Below, piece by piece: positions 22,364 through 34,719 of a stretch of DNA of 64,000 nt; position 1 is the first letter of the stretch, and each line of letters starts with the position of its first letter. Origin of the DNA: Lepidodermella squamata (Eukaryota > Gastrotricha); assembly GCA_047495785.1 (NCBI GenBank), contig JBLDXI010000020.1, forward strand, positions 372,001 through 436,000, read 5' to 3'. The translations under genes were made by a program, and so were the position numbers. The notes under the pieces were generated by a model. The model did not search any database, had not been told where the DNA came from, and worked only from the letters and a program-made list of their open reading frames with translations.

Positions 22364-25300
22364 TTAACCATAAAATGGTCCTGGCTCAGGCGGCTGGTAC
22401 CATGGTGGAAGATAAGGGGGCGGCGCTTGCTGAAGGACAGGGCCGTTGTTTGGCGATAAATTATAGTAAACCTGCATTAGAATTTTACACTTAAAGAAGA
22501 AACGAATGTTTGGAAATAAGTAACCTTAGGCTGCTCAACAGGTGGAGTGGTCACATCTCTGCTCAAGAAATAAGGACCAGGCGGAGGATCGTCAGCTGGT
22601 TGCTCCTCTGCGAATCGCGTCTCAGAAGGGGACAGATTGTTGCCGCTGAATTGCGCTAAAATTCGCGATCGAACTATATTCAAACCAGGGAATAAGTGTG
22701 ATTATGATAGCTTACTGCAAATTCCTGTATCCCGGTTGCTTGGATCGCAAGTAAGACAAGTGAGACCAGGAGCACAAACGCGCTCACGCCGAACTCTTGG
22801 CCAGTAAGCAGACGACCATATCGTGCCAGGATACATGGAAAGAGCTATTCGCTCGGATGTGGAACATGATTCACCACTATTGACTGTATCGTATCGGCCT
22901 CGCGGTAGACACATACGCATCGACATGGTTACTGGATATAACGGGCCCAGGTATGCCCGCAATTCGACAGGCTCTGCATCATTTAAGCAGCTAAAAAATT
23001 TCGGAAAAATATAGCAGCAATAATTAAAAACCAGGTCAATGTTACCTGCAAACATTCTGTGCGCAACGTGTGGCCTGGCTATTTCCAGGGTAACAGTCTT
23101 CATCCGTTCGACACGATTCACCGATGAATTCTATAATGAAGACAAGAAATAAGAGATTATACACCCCTTTTGAGTAACTGGCTTACTATAACGGCATCGT
23201 TGAACTGACTGGTCGAATACTCCAGCTGGACATGCGCAAGTTTTGCTGGTAACAGAGCATTCCAAGCCTTGGATAGGGTTGCAGAGATCGCTCATTGAAA
23301 TACACGGCTCGCCGAGGCTTTTGATCGTAAAGCAGCTGTTGTCTCCATCCTTTAATAGAATAAATTCGCATTTAAAAGAAGGTTTTACTCAATTGGACAT
23401 TACCATTAGAGTTAGTGCACGAGAACGCATTCTTGCGCTAATAGCGTTCTGGAGCTCGGTTCCGGAGTTGGCACATTCAACACGGCCGAATCGACAAAAT
23501 GCACCCATTGGATAGCGCTCGTTACCGGTGATATTCGGATTCATACGCATGGCACAAGGCTCGCGAAGTCGCTTTGGAATCAGCTGCTGGCAACTGCCTG
23601 CATAGGCAACTTGTCCATCGGGGCAACGGCACGTACCAACCGGGCACGTCGGATTGAAGCCAGGGCTTATAGCGCACGATTGGCCGGTAAAAGGACACTC
23701 GCGATCCGACCTACATGTTCCCGAGCCTCCAGCATCGGAGTAAAACCACGGTAACTCGACTGTAAAAGAAAGGCATGAAGAAGTGTTATCCCAATGAAAA
23801 ACTTAATTCACGTTTGTTGTCGTAAATCGGTCCCACCGTTCTTTGAACGTATTGCAGAGCTGTAAAACAGGGTATTCATAAAACACGGACTTTGTTGATC
23901 GAATTATATTACGATAAGCCGTTGGAACTGGCGGAAGTGGCTCTTGGGTAAGGTAGCTGTTAGAACCTATAACGCGAGATTAATAATGACAACCAGTTGC
24001 AATTGGAAAACAAACCGATTTTCAAAGGTCTCTGGCAACTTGGCCACAGATCGCCTGGACATTGCATGCAGATTGAATCAGCACCGCATACTCGAATATA
24101 CCCGCCATAGCTAGATTCAGTCCATGGCGATAACGTGCAGTTCTGACCTGGATACTGATCAATATGCAAGTGGTAGATCGATTTTCTCACGCAGATCGGC
24201 ATCGACAGGTAGAGGTTGGAGCCGTCGACAATCGAAACGCCATCGGTGCGAAGTACGTCTGTTTTCGTGTGCGTAGCTGGGTCGCAAAGGCAGAGACCAC
24301 TGATGCACCTGGCTCCGCCTTCCCTTCGAGCCTCGCTGTAACTGCCAGCAGAATAGCAGTCGGCATCGACAGCGCATCGGTCGCCGTAAACTCTAGGAAC
24401 GCAGGTGAACTTGTTACGGGCAGCATCGCTTAACCAACGATATCCCATTGAACAGTTACAGCGTCCATTTCCCGCGCAAATCAACATCTTCGTATCGTCA
24501 CAAATTGCGATAACAGCAAGTTGGCGGTTATTGACTACGGCGGTGCGGGTCAAGTTAGCCGCACAAATTTCGCCATACGATATGATCATATTTACACTGG
24601 TGCGGGCATCCACAGTAGGCAAAACAACTAGCGCTGCCGTAGAAGGGCGGGCAGTTACAATAGGCATGCATGCGAAACCCGACCACTTGATGTAACAAAA
24701 GTTTAGCATTAGAAAAATAATGTAAAAAATCAGCTTACGGTGAAACCGAGCGTGCAGATAACACGCTTTGACAGCGGGTCGCAAAAAGCTGCGGTTGGGA
24801 AAACTTCCCACACAGTCGAGCCGATGCAAGTCGAATTAATCGTGAGGCTGACGAGCCGATAGCAGTAGCCATCAATCGGGTCCAGAACAGCTCCAGCTGC
24901 GCATTGGCAAACACCCGATCGCGCGCAGCCAGGTGAAAACTGTTCGGTCGAAATCGAGCATGTTGAGTTTGCGTCAAATCGGTTACAATCGTCGTCAGTC
25001 GAGCATCCACGACCGTGAGCTTTGCTCTTCAAACCCGATATATAGAGAGTTGGACCGCCGCTTCCTGAAGTGAATCAACACTCTAAATTAAACCATGAAA
25101 ATTCATTCGAAACTTACGGCATCGACCGAAACCTGGGCCAAGCTCACTCGCATCCTCTGGGCATTGAAAGCAACCAAGGCCTTCGAATCCGTTGCACCAA
25201 GAGTTGTCGGCCGGGTCGAGTTTGCAAGCGAGACCTTTGGCAACGTTTATCGAAGAACCACCTGGCACGCAAATATTGCGGACAATGATTGATGAATTGT

Positions 25301-27195
25301 TGTAGACGCCAGCTTGGGTTGCGATGAAACCCGAATCGCAGCCGCAACGTCCATTCACGCATGCTGTACCTCGGCTACTGTAAGTGCCTTGGCAATCCTC
25401 GTTTTTGGAACATCCATCGCCGAACTCACCTAAAATTATGATTTTGGATAAACAATTCTGGAGAAAGAAGAGAGAACCTACGTGGTTGGCAGAGTCCGTA
25501 TTTTGGATTAAACCACTGATTGGTTGAAGCGCAAGTACAGACTAATCCCTTAAAGGGCACAGAATTACAAGCCAGTCCGGGTCGACACCCGAAATCTCCA
25601 TTTGCCATCACCGTAGTCGCGGAGCAGTTTTCGCCAAATTCTCGATACCGCCAGACTGCGAAGAAGCCAGGCGTGAATACGCTAGCTGTCGGAAAAAACG
25701 CCGGAGTCGGTTGCGTTGAGAGAATGTACGAGACGAAAGATGGTCGGACGGACGAAAAAGCGGGAACTACTCGATAGCAGATTCCGTTGTAAAGCTAGAC
25801 GAGTAGATAGAAATTTTACAATCAAACTTACTAGAAAAAAGTAATTTTGTTTACAATCATTCCAACAGTGCAGTTGACAATGTTGTCGGGAGAGCAATAC
25901 GTATTGTTCGGCATCAACTCGTTGGCTGCATTAGTGCATGGCGATCCAATCGGGAGAAAAACATCTTAAAATTATTGAACGGAAAATGAAGTTGAGATAG
26001 GTATATAGAGCGCAGTTTTACATGGGCTGCAAATTCTGTTGGCGTCAGGAGCCATGTTGGGAATGCATGAGCAAACTCCGCGTCTGCAGGGCGGGTCCAA
26101 GAACCCCTGAGAGGCTGCAACCGGCTTGTCACAATGTTCGTTCGTACCACAGGCATAGTCGTCCAGACAATCGATTCCGAGCCGCGAGAACGGCTTCGGG
26201 GTCGTAGTTGGCACGTTGTAACGAGGAGTTGTCCTAGGTTGAACAGCGAGTTGGCACCGCCCCTCAAACGGCTGCAAACTATCATCGGGGCATCGAATGC
26301 AAACATTATCTCCCTGGCACAGCTTGTTATCGGCTGCGTTGCTGTACTTCTGGGCACTGACCGTGCAGACCGATCCGCTTGCTACATTTTGAGTCACATC
26401 TTTTGCTTGGCATATTGTACGAGAGAACGTTGATGTCTCGTTGAAATCGTAAATCGCCACTGCAACGTGATCTGCGTCACAAGCGCATCGCCCCGAAACA
26501 CAGGCGTAACCAATAGAAGCGTACACGCCCGAGGCACACTGTTCGTCTTTTTCGCAAGGATCGCCGAAATCACGTGGCCAGCAATCTTCGTCGGCTGTGT
26601 TGAAGTAACGCGTAGGATCAGCGCAAATGCAGCGAGAATTGGAGTCGCAAGTCAAATAGCTGAAAGATCCAACGCCGCCACAACTTCCAGTCGAGCAGTC
26701 TTCGCCAAACATATGAACATCCGTGTCTGGTACGCAGTTAGCTCCGCTGGCCTTGAAATTCGCCGAACAAGCTACAACGCTGTTGGTACAAGTTGCATAA
26801 TCCGGGTAAATTTCATTGGCGCTTGACGTGCAGGCAGACTGAAGACCCAAAATTACATCTTTTTTGGAGATGAGATTCTTTTACCGGGAAATGAATGAAT
26901 CCGAACTCATTACCTAATTCGCAGTTGCCTGATGAGCCTCGATGGAATCCTGTCAGACATGCACATTTCCCTGCCTGGCATCCGCCGCCGGCTATAAATG
27001 AGTATTTTTGGCAAAATTCATTGGTTCCGCAATCAGAGTTGGCCAAACAATCTTGTAAAATTTGAAACACGTTTCACAGCTTCGTTATACTTGGCTTTAC
27101 TAACCTGTTCCAACTTTGTAATCGGCCCTTACATTTCGCCCGGCGAAAACCAGAATGATAACTACAGAAGTGGAAAATTTTCCGATCATAAACAT
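22364..27195 (-). CDS. secreted multi-EB-module cysteine-rich protein
   Basis: This is an extracellular protein of EB-type cysteine modules. Sixteen minus-strand exons: 27105-27195, 26914-27051, 26022-26858, 25855-25964, 25482-25794, 25118-25429, 24739-25064, 24016-24685, 23913-23966, 23812-23859, 23404-23759, 23187-23349, 23046-23130, 22716-22990, 22525-22673 and 22364-22471. All phases close to 1344 residues. Exon 1 encodes a signal peptide (MFMIGKFSTSVVIILVFA). Recurring units resemble EB modules, such as GESCRTDEDC, DCLANSDCGTNEFCQ, CVNGRCGCDSGF and GDRCAVDADC, alternating with N-glycosylation sites. No transmembrane helix follows; the last 120 residues are Pro-rich, ending PPWYQPPEPGPFYG. 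Most introns are phase 1, as in shuffled modules. Function is unknown; matrix or cuticle-associated roles are guesses. Confidence 0.85.
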
Positions 27196-27779
27196 TCAAA
27201 TTGTTCGCGATTGAGGGACTTTTGAAAATTGAATGAGGCAAGTTTAAACTCGCTATATCGTGATGGAATGCACCAGAAGGCGTGCGATTATAATAGGCTA
27301 ATAAATCGGCGCTATCGCTCGGATACCTTGGCGACAAGCGCTATTTAGAACTTCTTTTGTTTGTTTGCTGTAAAATATTTTTGACGCAGCCCGGCAACCG
27401 CAGTGCGCCAAGCACGTCGAGGCCCGGCTCTCATGAAAAAACTCAGATCGAGTCAATAGGAAGTTCAGGATGTAGCACGCTAGTAAGCATCGATTTTCGT
27501 AAAAAATTATTCTGTTCGTTTTGAAATAAAATTAATTTATTCATAGCTTTGTTTTCAACAAGTAAAGTACTCTACAAACCGAGTTAAAGGCACTCTCATC
27601 TTCACCTGAGTGTTGATTGGAAAAACTGAAAAGTACGCTATATAATAATGTATCAATAACCAAAAAATGAAGGTTCATTGTTAGCAGATGAGAAATAGAG
27701 CACTAGATAAAATTTTAGAATTTCAGAAGAAAATAATTATAATTCGGCAAATTTTCACCGCCGGATTTATTTATTCATT
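27196..27779. other. spacer between the adhesion GPCR and the EB-module gene
   Basis: AT-rich with no gene recognised. It holds the GPCR polyadenylation region (AATAAATAAA on the minus strand at about 27,767-27,776) and the 5' flank of the EB-module gene. Confidence 0.45.
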
Positions 27780-30700
27780 TTAATCGTCGAGATCCAAAGG
27801 ATCCAATTCGCTGGTTGCCTTCTTGTTGCCGCTCTTAGGCTTAGCGCTTCCCCGCTCTATTAGATAACAAAATTACAACACTATTTTCTAGCATAATCAA
27901 AAAACAAACCGGGTTTGGCTGATGCTGGAGGGCTCGTCACAGGTTCATCGTCTTCATTGGGTGGGTCGTCGTCCTTAGCAGCTGAGGTTGGGCGGAAAAG
28001 GTTCGCATCGCCGCCGACACTCGCCGCTGATGATGGGCGGAAGAGGTTCGAAGATGCCGACTCGGGCCGAAGAGATTTCGACGAAGCAGGACGGCCCGAA
28101 ACCGGACGTTCATTGTCCTCGGCCATGCCCGGTAGATCAGGCTCGATACCCGGTTCGTCGTCTTCGTCATCGTCGGCTACATCAGCTGCGAGTGATCGCA
28201 CCGATCGGGCCGATTGCGGTTTCGCTGACGGAGCCCGAGGCGGAGGGTTGCTCGGCGCTGGCTCGGACTTGGGCATCATTTCCTTGTTGATTTTCACCTC
28301 AGCCGCTATATCAGCCGCCACGTCACCCTCCTCGTCCGAGTCTGGGAATTCTGGGAACAGAAGCTGCGGAGGAGGCGCCCAGCCCTCGCCACCAGCAGGC
28401 GGCTGGCTTGGGTCAGCTTTTCCGGGTTGTTGAGGGGGCGCAGGCCTACCCCGATTCTGCGAAACGGTCACATTTCTTAATTTGAAAAATCAAAAACGGT
28501 AAAAATTACGCCTGATGGTCTACGCGGATCTGCCGAGCCAGTAACAGCAGCTAACGAGCCTGGGCGCTGCTGCGTTATTTCGTCGGCAATAGCCGCTGCA
28601 TTGTCGCCATCCCTATCACAGACGTAAAGTTCGAAATCAAAATGAATTCGAAATACTCACTTGTCGAGGCACATCAGCTGACCATCAGGCCCGACAACAA
28701 ACAGCTTCTGGGAAAGATCGATGGGCGGAGGAGGGGCGGGAGCGCCGCCTACAGGCATCGGCATCGGCGCAGTTCTGACCGGGAAGCAGCAACTGCACGT
28801 CAGCAGGTAGTTTGGTTTGGCTAGACCGCGTTGCGCTGAGACGTACTCTCGAGAGTCCATGGCCACGATGTCCTGCGGCTCGATGCCGCCGGTTTGGTAC
28901 TCCTGAGACACGAATTCGTTGAATGTCATCTTCTTTTTGTCCTGCTCTTCGTTGTGAAGGACGAGGGCGAAGTAACGCTCGTAGATGTCGATGAATTTCT
29001 GCCATGTGATCTTGCCGGCCGGGTGTTGCTTGCTCATACAGCCAGCGCAGCACAAAATTCTGACTTCTTCCTCGCGAAGGCAGAACATGATGAAAATGAA
29101 AAATCCTTGAGAAGCGTTGAGAATAGCATAGCCGTAGTCGTAGTAGATTGAATCGTAGGAAATACTCAAGATGCCTAGAATCCACGTTCCAGTCAGAATG
29201 ATGAGAAGGATAATTAGAGCCCAGAATTTCTTCTTCGACAGCTGTAAAAAGTTACATTTAGACAAACTTTACCGCATTATTTTTTAACATGCCTCGAAAA
29301 TGACTTCGATTTTCGCGCGCTTTTGAACTCCGTACTTGAACTCGACTCCGTAGACTTCAGCTTGGCTAAATGATTTGATCTTATGGCCTTTCACTTTGTA
29401 AATAACCGGCGCGACTTTGATCAGCATGTACAGCGATAGAACCCCAACAATCATGAACGGAACGAAGAAGGCCCATTTTATTATGCCGTCCAAGTCCATC
29501 CAACAGGAATAGGTTGAACCGTACGAGTCGAAAAAGCCCCCGGCAGTAACTACTACCGTAATAAGAGGAACGGCGAAGCCAAGGCCGTAGTAGGCCAGGA
29601 GATTTTGCCATCCCTTTCGGAATTTTGTGACAAATCTGAAATACATTGCCATGGCGAGGGAGCCGATCAAAGAGAACGTGAGTAGGCCGAAAAAGTGTAG
29701 CATGATTGAAATTATGCGGCAGGTCATTGGGCTGACTGTCAACTTCGCACCAGCAAGAAGCAGGGCTTGCGTCATGCCGATCGAAAAACAGAGTAGCATT
29801 ATGCCAACGCGTTCAGTGCTGAAGCGACGAAGTTGAATGTAAATCAGCAGGGTGAGGGCGAGACAGAGAATAGACAGGGCGCTGCCACCAACAACAATTA
29901 CTGACAAGGTATGACAGGTTAAATCGCTCTTAATTTCACATAAAATACTAACCGTTTAGAATCAAAGCAGCCAAATAGTAGGAATCAGGGATTACTTCTA
30001 CCATTGAAACCGCGAAAATGGTCATGTGACTGCAACGGCCTGAATCAAAGAAGATAATTAAAACCGATTTCAAATATTCTGATTTCTTACATCGAACGTA
30101 ACCGAATCCAGTGCCGTCAGTTGAATTATAGAAAGTTGTTTCGCATCCCGAGTCCTTCGTGCGCCACGTTGGTCCATTTATGTAGCCGAAATCGTAAAAA
30201 GTACAATGAGGCTGATAATTTCCGGCCGGAGCTTGATAGATCGGAAACCAAATCGTCAAATAAACATTTGCTGGCATTTTTGGTATGTGAGGATTCGTTG
30301 ATATTGACATGACCCCAGAATTTATCAAAGCCGGTGGCAGTTTGTAATCGTCGCTTACGTACGTGAAGCTGAAACCTTTCGCGCGAACTGAAGCCTTGAC
30401 GTATTGCGACAGCGTCGTTTGATTAGCCGCTGCCTGTGTGCTGTTGTAGATGCTCGATTTGAACTTGGTGGCGTTCACGTAGCAGTGCGCGATCAACGGC
30501 TGGTAGGCGCCGGGGTAGGACGAACGGTCGACGGCCTGCGGGGGGAAACTCCAGTTGCCACACTGCATTGAGACGAACATAGCTGCTGTGTCTTTGTCTG
30601 ACATGTTGCCGATGAACACTTCGGTGCCAGACATGACATCGATATAGGTCAACTTGGATCGCTGGGTTTCGCAATCAGGGCTCAGCATAGATTGGAATAG

Positions 30701-33700
30701 GTCAATGGCAGCTTCGTCAACCGACAATAACCGAGTCAATGCTTCGAACTCGCTGCCTGGCTCTTAAGCGAAAACGAAACTGTCAATATAGAGTAATGCT
30801 GCATTTCAAAGATTACAAACCTTCAAGCGGAGGGGAAAGAGCCTCGCCAAGAACAGGTTGCGTCAGGTATTCAAAACGCTAAAAAACCCAAAAATAACGT
30901 AAAAAATATTTAGAAATTCGTAACTTTTTACCGAGTTGAAACCATCAGCACCAGTGCATTTGAAGTAAGTTCGCTTTTGAAGATCAGCCAGTTTCGCATC
31001 GACGTCGGTGAATAGATCAGCGGGAATTTGCGGATAGGTCATGTCTAAATTGGGAAAAAATCTGATACAGGAGACAGCTCGCACTGACAAATAATCGTAC
31101 TGTTGTCAAAGTAGCCCATTTCACATTCGGGAAAGTTGGCCATGAATTGACGCGTCAAATTGAATTCTACGCAAATTCGAATGTTAAATAAGAACACGAT
31201 CAAATAATGTTGGACTAACTTGTCTCCACAGGTCTGTTTGTGACAGGGTCGATTCGCAAAAATCTAAGATGAAAAAAATTAGGGCTCAGCAAAATTTCAC
31301 AGCATGAACTCACGGCCCAACAGTTGCTCGAAGGCAGTAGCACATGTATTTCCCATTTCGAGAAACAATACGAGCAGCAGCTTCTTCGCCAGTTGTGCTG
31401 TTTTTGGTCGAATACCCGGCCTAAATTTTTCAGCTTAATTAAATCATCAGTCAAATTTCCGCATGAATCGCAAACCTTGACTAAAGCGTCTGTTTGCCCG
31501 CAGGTACAAATATAACCGCGATCATACGGAATTAGTGGATCGCCACGTTTATTCTTCAGAAATGAGCTTCCAGATACAATCTTGCACTGAGGCGGAATTC
31601 GCGAAGCTGCAACGCATCCACCGCTTGGAATTTTTCGATAGCCTGGCAAGCAATAGCAGGTATGTGGTCCGCCCTCAGGATATTGACAAAGCTTTTGTTC
31701 GTAAGACACAGAAAAAATTGAATTAAAGCTATAGATTTGCTGTCTGAAGCTTACCTGTTCAGTGGTGCAGCTGCTATAGTCAGCTTGGCATTCGTTGTAA
31801 GTGTCTTGAAAAAATATTACAAATTTGGCCATTTTCGCAACTAGAATACTAAGTGATTACATGGGCACCCGCACTCGGCAGCAGCAGCGGTGTCATCGCT
31901 GGTTTCGCCATAAGTGCACCCCATTGGCACTCCCTGGAAATCGTTTGGATATTTGTAGTACCCGAGATTACAGGCGCATCTGAAAATCCCACAACGATAA
32001 TCGGCTGTATCCTTTCAACAAATCAAATTAAAACCGGAAATTGTTGGTCAACGAATCAGCAGAGTTATCTTCGTAGCAATGAGTGTTGGCAAAAGTAGTT
32101 CCACAGTATGAGCAATCTTGAGATGGGCAGAGACGCGAAATGTAGATGTTACAATTTGCACTCTGTGTTGCCCCGGCCGAATCACCGGGAGATCCGCAAC
32201 CTGAAAATAACAAAGAAAAATTGTTAACAGCTAATAATGGTCGAACAACGGGAAATTCACCTCCGCAAACATCGGTACCGCATAGGCACGATCGAGCCCG
32301 CGTTCGTTGGCCGCTGAAAATGCACGGCGTAGTCACCATCTGGAAACTACCTTTCGATGGCTTTTGACATCCTCCCCAAGGTCCCCAAGCAGACCACTTT
32401 GGCTGGTCTATTTAAAGCGGGGATATTACGAATTCATCATCGAAAGCAAGCAATCCTTACATTGACAATATTTAGCTGTTACTTGAGAGCAACCACTCGG
32501 ATTACAGCTGCTAATGCACTTGCGCCAACGTCGGGTCTGCGAGAAAATAAGAAATCAGTCTCAAGTACAATGAAGGTCACGAATTTTATACTTGGGAGCC
32601 AGGCGCGAGAACGCAGTCGGCCGTCCAGGAGGTGTACTGTTAGCAAATTCATAGGCAATAATGGCTCGTTCATAGTCATTTTTAAACACACCTTTCCATA
32701 AACACCGGTCGAGCAATTAGCAAAGCTTAGAGATCCGAGAACTGAAAAATGGAGCAATTGATCACAAGCCTAGATTATTTGGCTATTGATAAAATCACCT
32801 CTTCGGCAAACGAAAGGCAGCGTCGAGTAGCAGCTTTTCGTTACCCAACCGTTGCCAGATGTACCATTCATAAATACGCATGTGTCGTTTGAAGCCGGTA
32901 AGTTAGGAGCAATATTTTTCGACCAATCTAAGCGGAACAACTTCAGATTATCTCATAAACGTGTAGATAAGTATCAAGATTTACATGTAACTGCTGGTGG
33001 CATCAAACTCTTCGCAGTATTTATCCAGTTAACTACGCTGCCAGAAGTATCGAATTCAGATTTAACGCCTATCCATCGCTGTTTGCTTTGAGAGGAATAA
33101 TTGTTATATTGAATGACAAGTTAATGCGGTTTTCCCTCGAACCTATTCCCGAAAATTCTCATCATGAAATCGTTCTCCTCATTGTTGTCCGGAACAGCCA
33201 GTGTGGCTGAGTTGGCAGCGCACCAATTTTGCGCAGCGAGATACGTCATGGCATTCGGATTGTAATAATAGCATCGCAACTATTTGCAGAGGTATGTACA
33301 AGCACCTGCGAAGTGAAATTTTTTATTTTATTACCTTATACTCAAACCACGTCAGGGTAGGATTTGGGGCAGACTGTAGCGGCGAGCAGTAAGACATTTG
33401 ACAAACTACGTAAGCGGTTTGGGAGCATGGTATGCTGGTCAAGTAGTAATTTGCAGGTAAATTTTGGCCAGCGTTGCCATTCTGATAAACGCCTGAAAAG
33501 ATGAAACATAGATTCAATTGTTACTGCTGGTCTTGGGATGAATTTACCGCAGTAACCAACGGTCGGTGTTCCGAAGTTATTGGGAAACCCCACAGCGTTG
33601 TAGAAGGTCTTGAATGTCGTACCATCTGCGATGTAACCGAGCCAAATGGTATATCTAATGGGATCGGCCAATTATAGTGACATTTTAATTCAGCTTTGTT

Positions 33701-34077
33701 AGCTTACCCGCTAGCAACATTCGCAAGCATCGACAATTCATACTACGATGAATGGTTTGTATAGCAAACAGTCAGCTCTAAATTTTACTCACATTGTCAG
33801 CAGGATAGGCTATTCTTGCCCCGTAGCCCAATTGACCACAAGCATCGTCTAAAATAATCAGTGACCGTTATTTAATCCACCATGGCTGAATTCATCTTTC
33901 ATTACCAGCATCACTCCAAGACATCGCATTAGTAGACAATAATTGATAGCATCGATAATCAGTTTCGTTCCATCCGGCCGGACAGTAGCTCATTGCGTAA
34001 GGCCCTGCTGCCGCTGAGTGGAGCAGGTAACTACCGCAAATCACAGCCGACCAAATTAAAATGGTTAATTTGATCAT
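27780..34077 (-). CDS. adhesion GPCR with two C-type lectin domains, TSP1 and EGF-like modules
   Basis: Twenty-eight minus-strand exons: 33906-34077, 33793-33848, 33708-33742, 33548-33654, 33335-33492, 33143-33279, 32985-33085, 32799-32927, 32692-32741, 32592-32636, 32461-32536, 32261-32407, 32035-32200, 31861-31979, 31755-31804, 31476-31691, 31314-31420, 31220-31263, 31101-31166, 30932-31044, 30821-30878, 30091-30762, 29953-30039, 29293-29900, 28661-29241, 28510-28612, 27910-28456 and 27780-27856; phases close to 1608 residues. Signal peptide (MIKLTILIWSAVICGSYLL), two C-type lectin domains (WSDADDACGQLGYGA, YTIWLGYI; YLAAQNWCAANSATL, QRWIGVK, LPFVCRR), TSP1 (WSAWGPWGGC), EGF-like modules, GAIN, and GPS motif (RCRCSHMTIF, about residue 945). 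A family B2 seven-helix domain includes SCWMDLDG and GTWILGILS. The 370-residue tail is Ser/Pro-rich and acidic. Least certain are the exon 24 donor (GC-type, or GT 12 nt earlier) and the exon 19 donor. The start follows a CCTGACAG acceptor. Confidence 0.88.
30040..30090 (-). other. stop-free 51-nt intron splitting the GPS motif
   Basis: Donor GTAAGA, acceptor TTTGATTCAG, no in-frame stop. Splicing creates RCRCSHMT, the Cys-x-Cys-x-His-x-Thr order expected at a GPS cleavage site. Retention would place 17 residues between the two cysteines. Confidence 0.85.
31692..31754 (-). other. stop-free 63-nt intron in the GPCR EGF-like region
   Basis: Donor GTAAGC, acceptor AACAAAAG, 63 nt, no in-frame stop. 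Splicing joins CTTEQ to LCQYPEGG, giving regular cysteine spacing. Retention would add 21 residues. Confidence 0.7.
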
Positions 34078-34497
34078 TTCACGTTCACTTCTGTCAGGAA
34101 AAATGGTTTCATCGCAAAAAACACGTAATAAATTCGTCGGCTCGAATATTGGATAGAAACACTGCATGCACGTATGGCTTCATCAATTATTCATGGTTTC
34201 TTTGTTTGATACGCAAGGTGTACAGCGCACCTAAGGCGTCGTCAACGCTGCGAATAACATTTGGTAGGCATCGATCAAATCAGCGGTAGAGCGACGGCAT
34301 CCCACCAATTCGTTCGCCGCGGTGAAACCTGACCTTTATCGAATATTGTTCAGCCAGCATTAATTTTTCGCCCGTGTCGACGCAAGTTGGATTTTTACAG
34401 CACAAAAACATTAATTGTGAATAATACAAAACATATGAAACATAAACATTCGATTTTATTATTATTTGGCACTCTGAAGAATCACTTGCAGGAAACT
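34078..34497. other. spacer between MRPL34 and the adhesion GPCR
   Basis: No gene recognised. It should hold the GPCR promoter or outron and the MRPL34 3' end. Confidence 0.45.
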
Positions 34498-34719
34498 TTA
34501 TTGAAAATTTACAATCCAGCGGCCTTTTAGTATACGACGCAGTAGAACTAACTTCCCGCCGACCGTCATTAAACGCCGATCCAGGCCGATGCTGTTTCGT
34601 CGACGAAGGTAACTTGGTCGATAAGTCCTTCGACTTTTAAATCGTACTATTTCGGTAGTAGATTCTGTCACCATGCGGCTCAAGAAGGAAAAAGAACTCC
34701 GCAGCATAGCCAAACTCAT
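34498..34719 (-). CDS. MRPL34: mitochondrial ribosomal protein L34 (bL34m)
   Basis: This is a component of the mitochondrial large ribosomal subunit. The single-exon frame is 73 residues. The first 30 residues are Ser/Arg-rich without acidic clusters (MSLAMLRSSFSFLSRM), as for a mitochondrial presequence. The C-terminal 45 residues match the bL34 signature: RTYRPSYLRRRNSIGLDRRL aligns with the bacterial pattern KRTFQPS, K/R-rich stretch, GFRARM, then GGKLVLLRRILKGR for NGRQVLARRRAKGR. The last exon-free ending is short. An AATAG acceptor-like sequence lies about 30 nt upstream. It was easily missed because it is small and next to retroelement debris. Identification is firm. Confidence 0.9.
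   Translation of the reverse strand: MSLAMLRSSFSFLSRMVTESTTEIVRFKSRRTYRPSYLRRRNSIGLDRRLMTVGGKLVLLRRILKGRWIVNFQ

Noticed and set aside
24164-26826. Plus-strand cysteine-containing frames across the EB-module gene
   Set aside because: They are antisense readings of regularly spaced cysteine codons. The minus strand gives a signal peptide and in-phase exons.
27915-28433. 172-codon Ser/Gly-rich plus-strand frame
   Set aside because: It is the antisense of the acidic Ser/Pro-rich GPCR tail, with no start context or homology.
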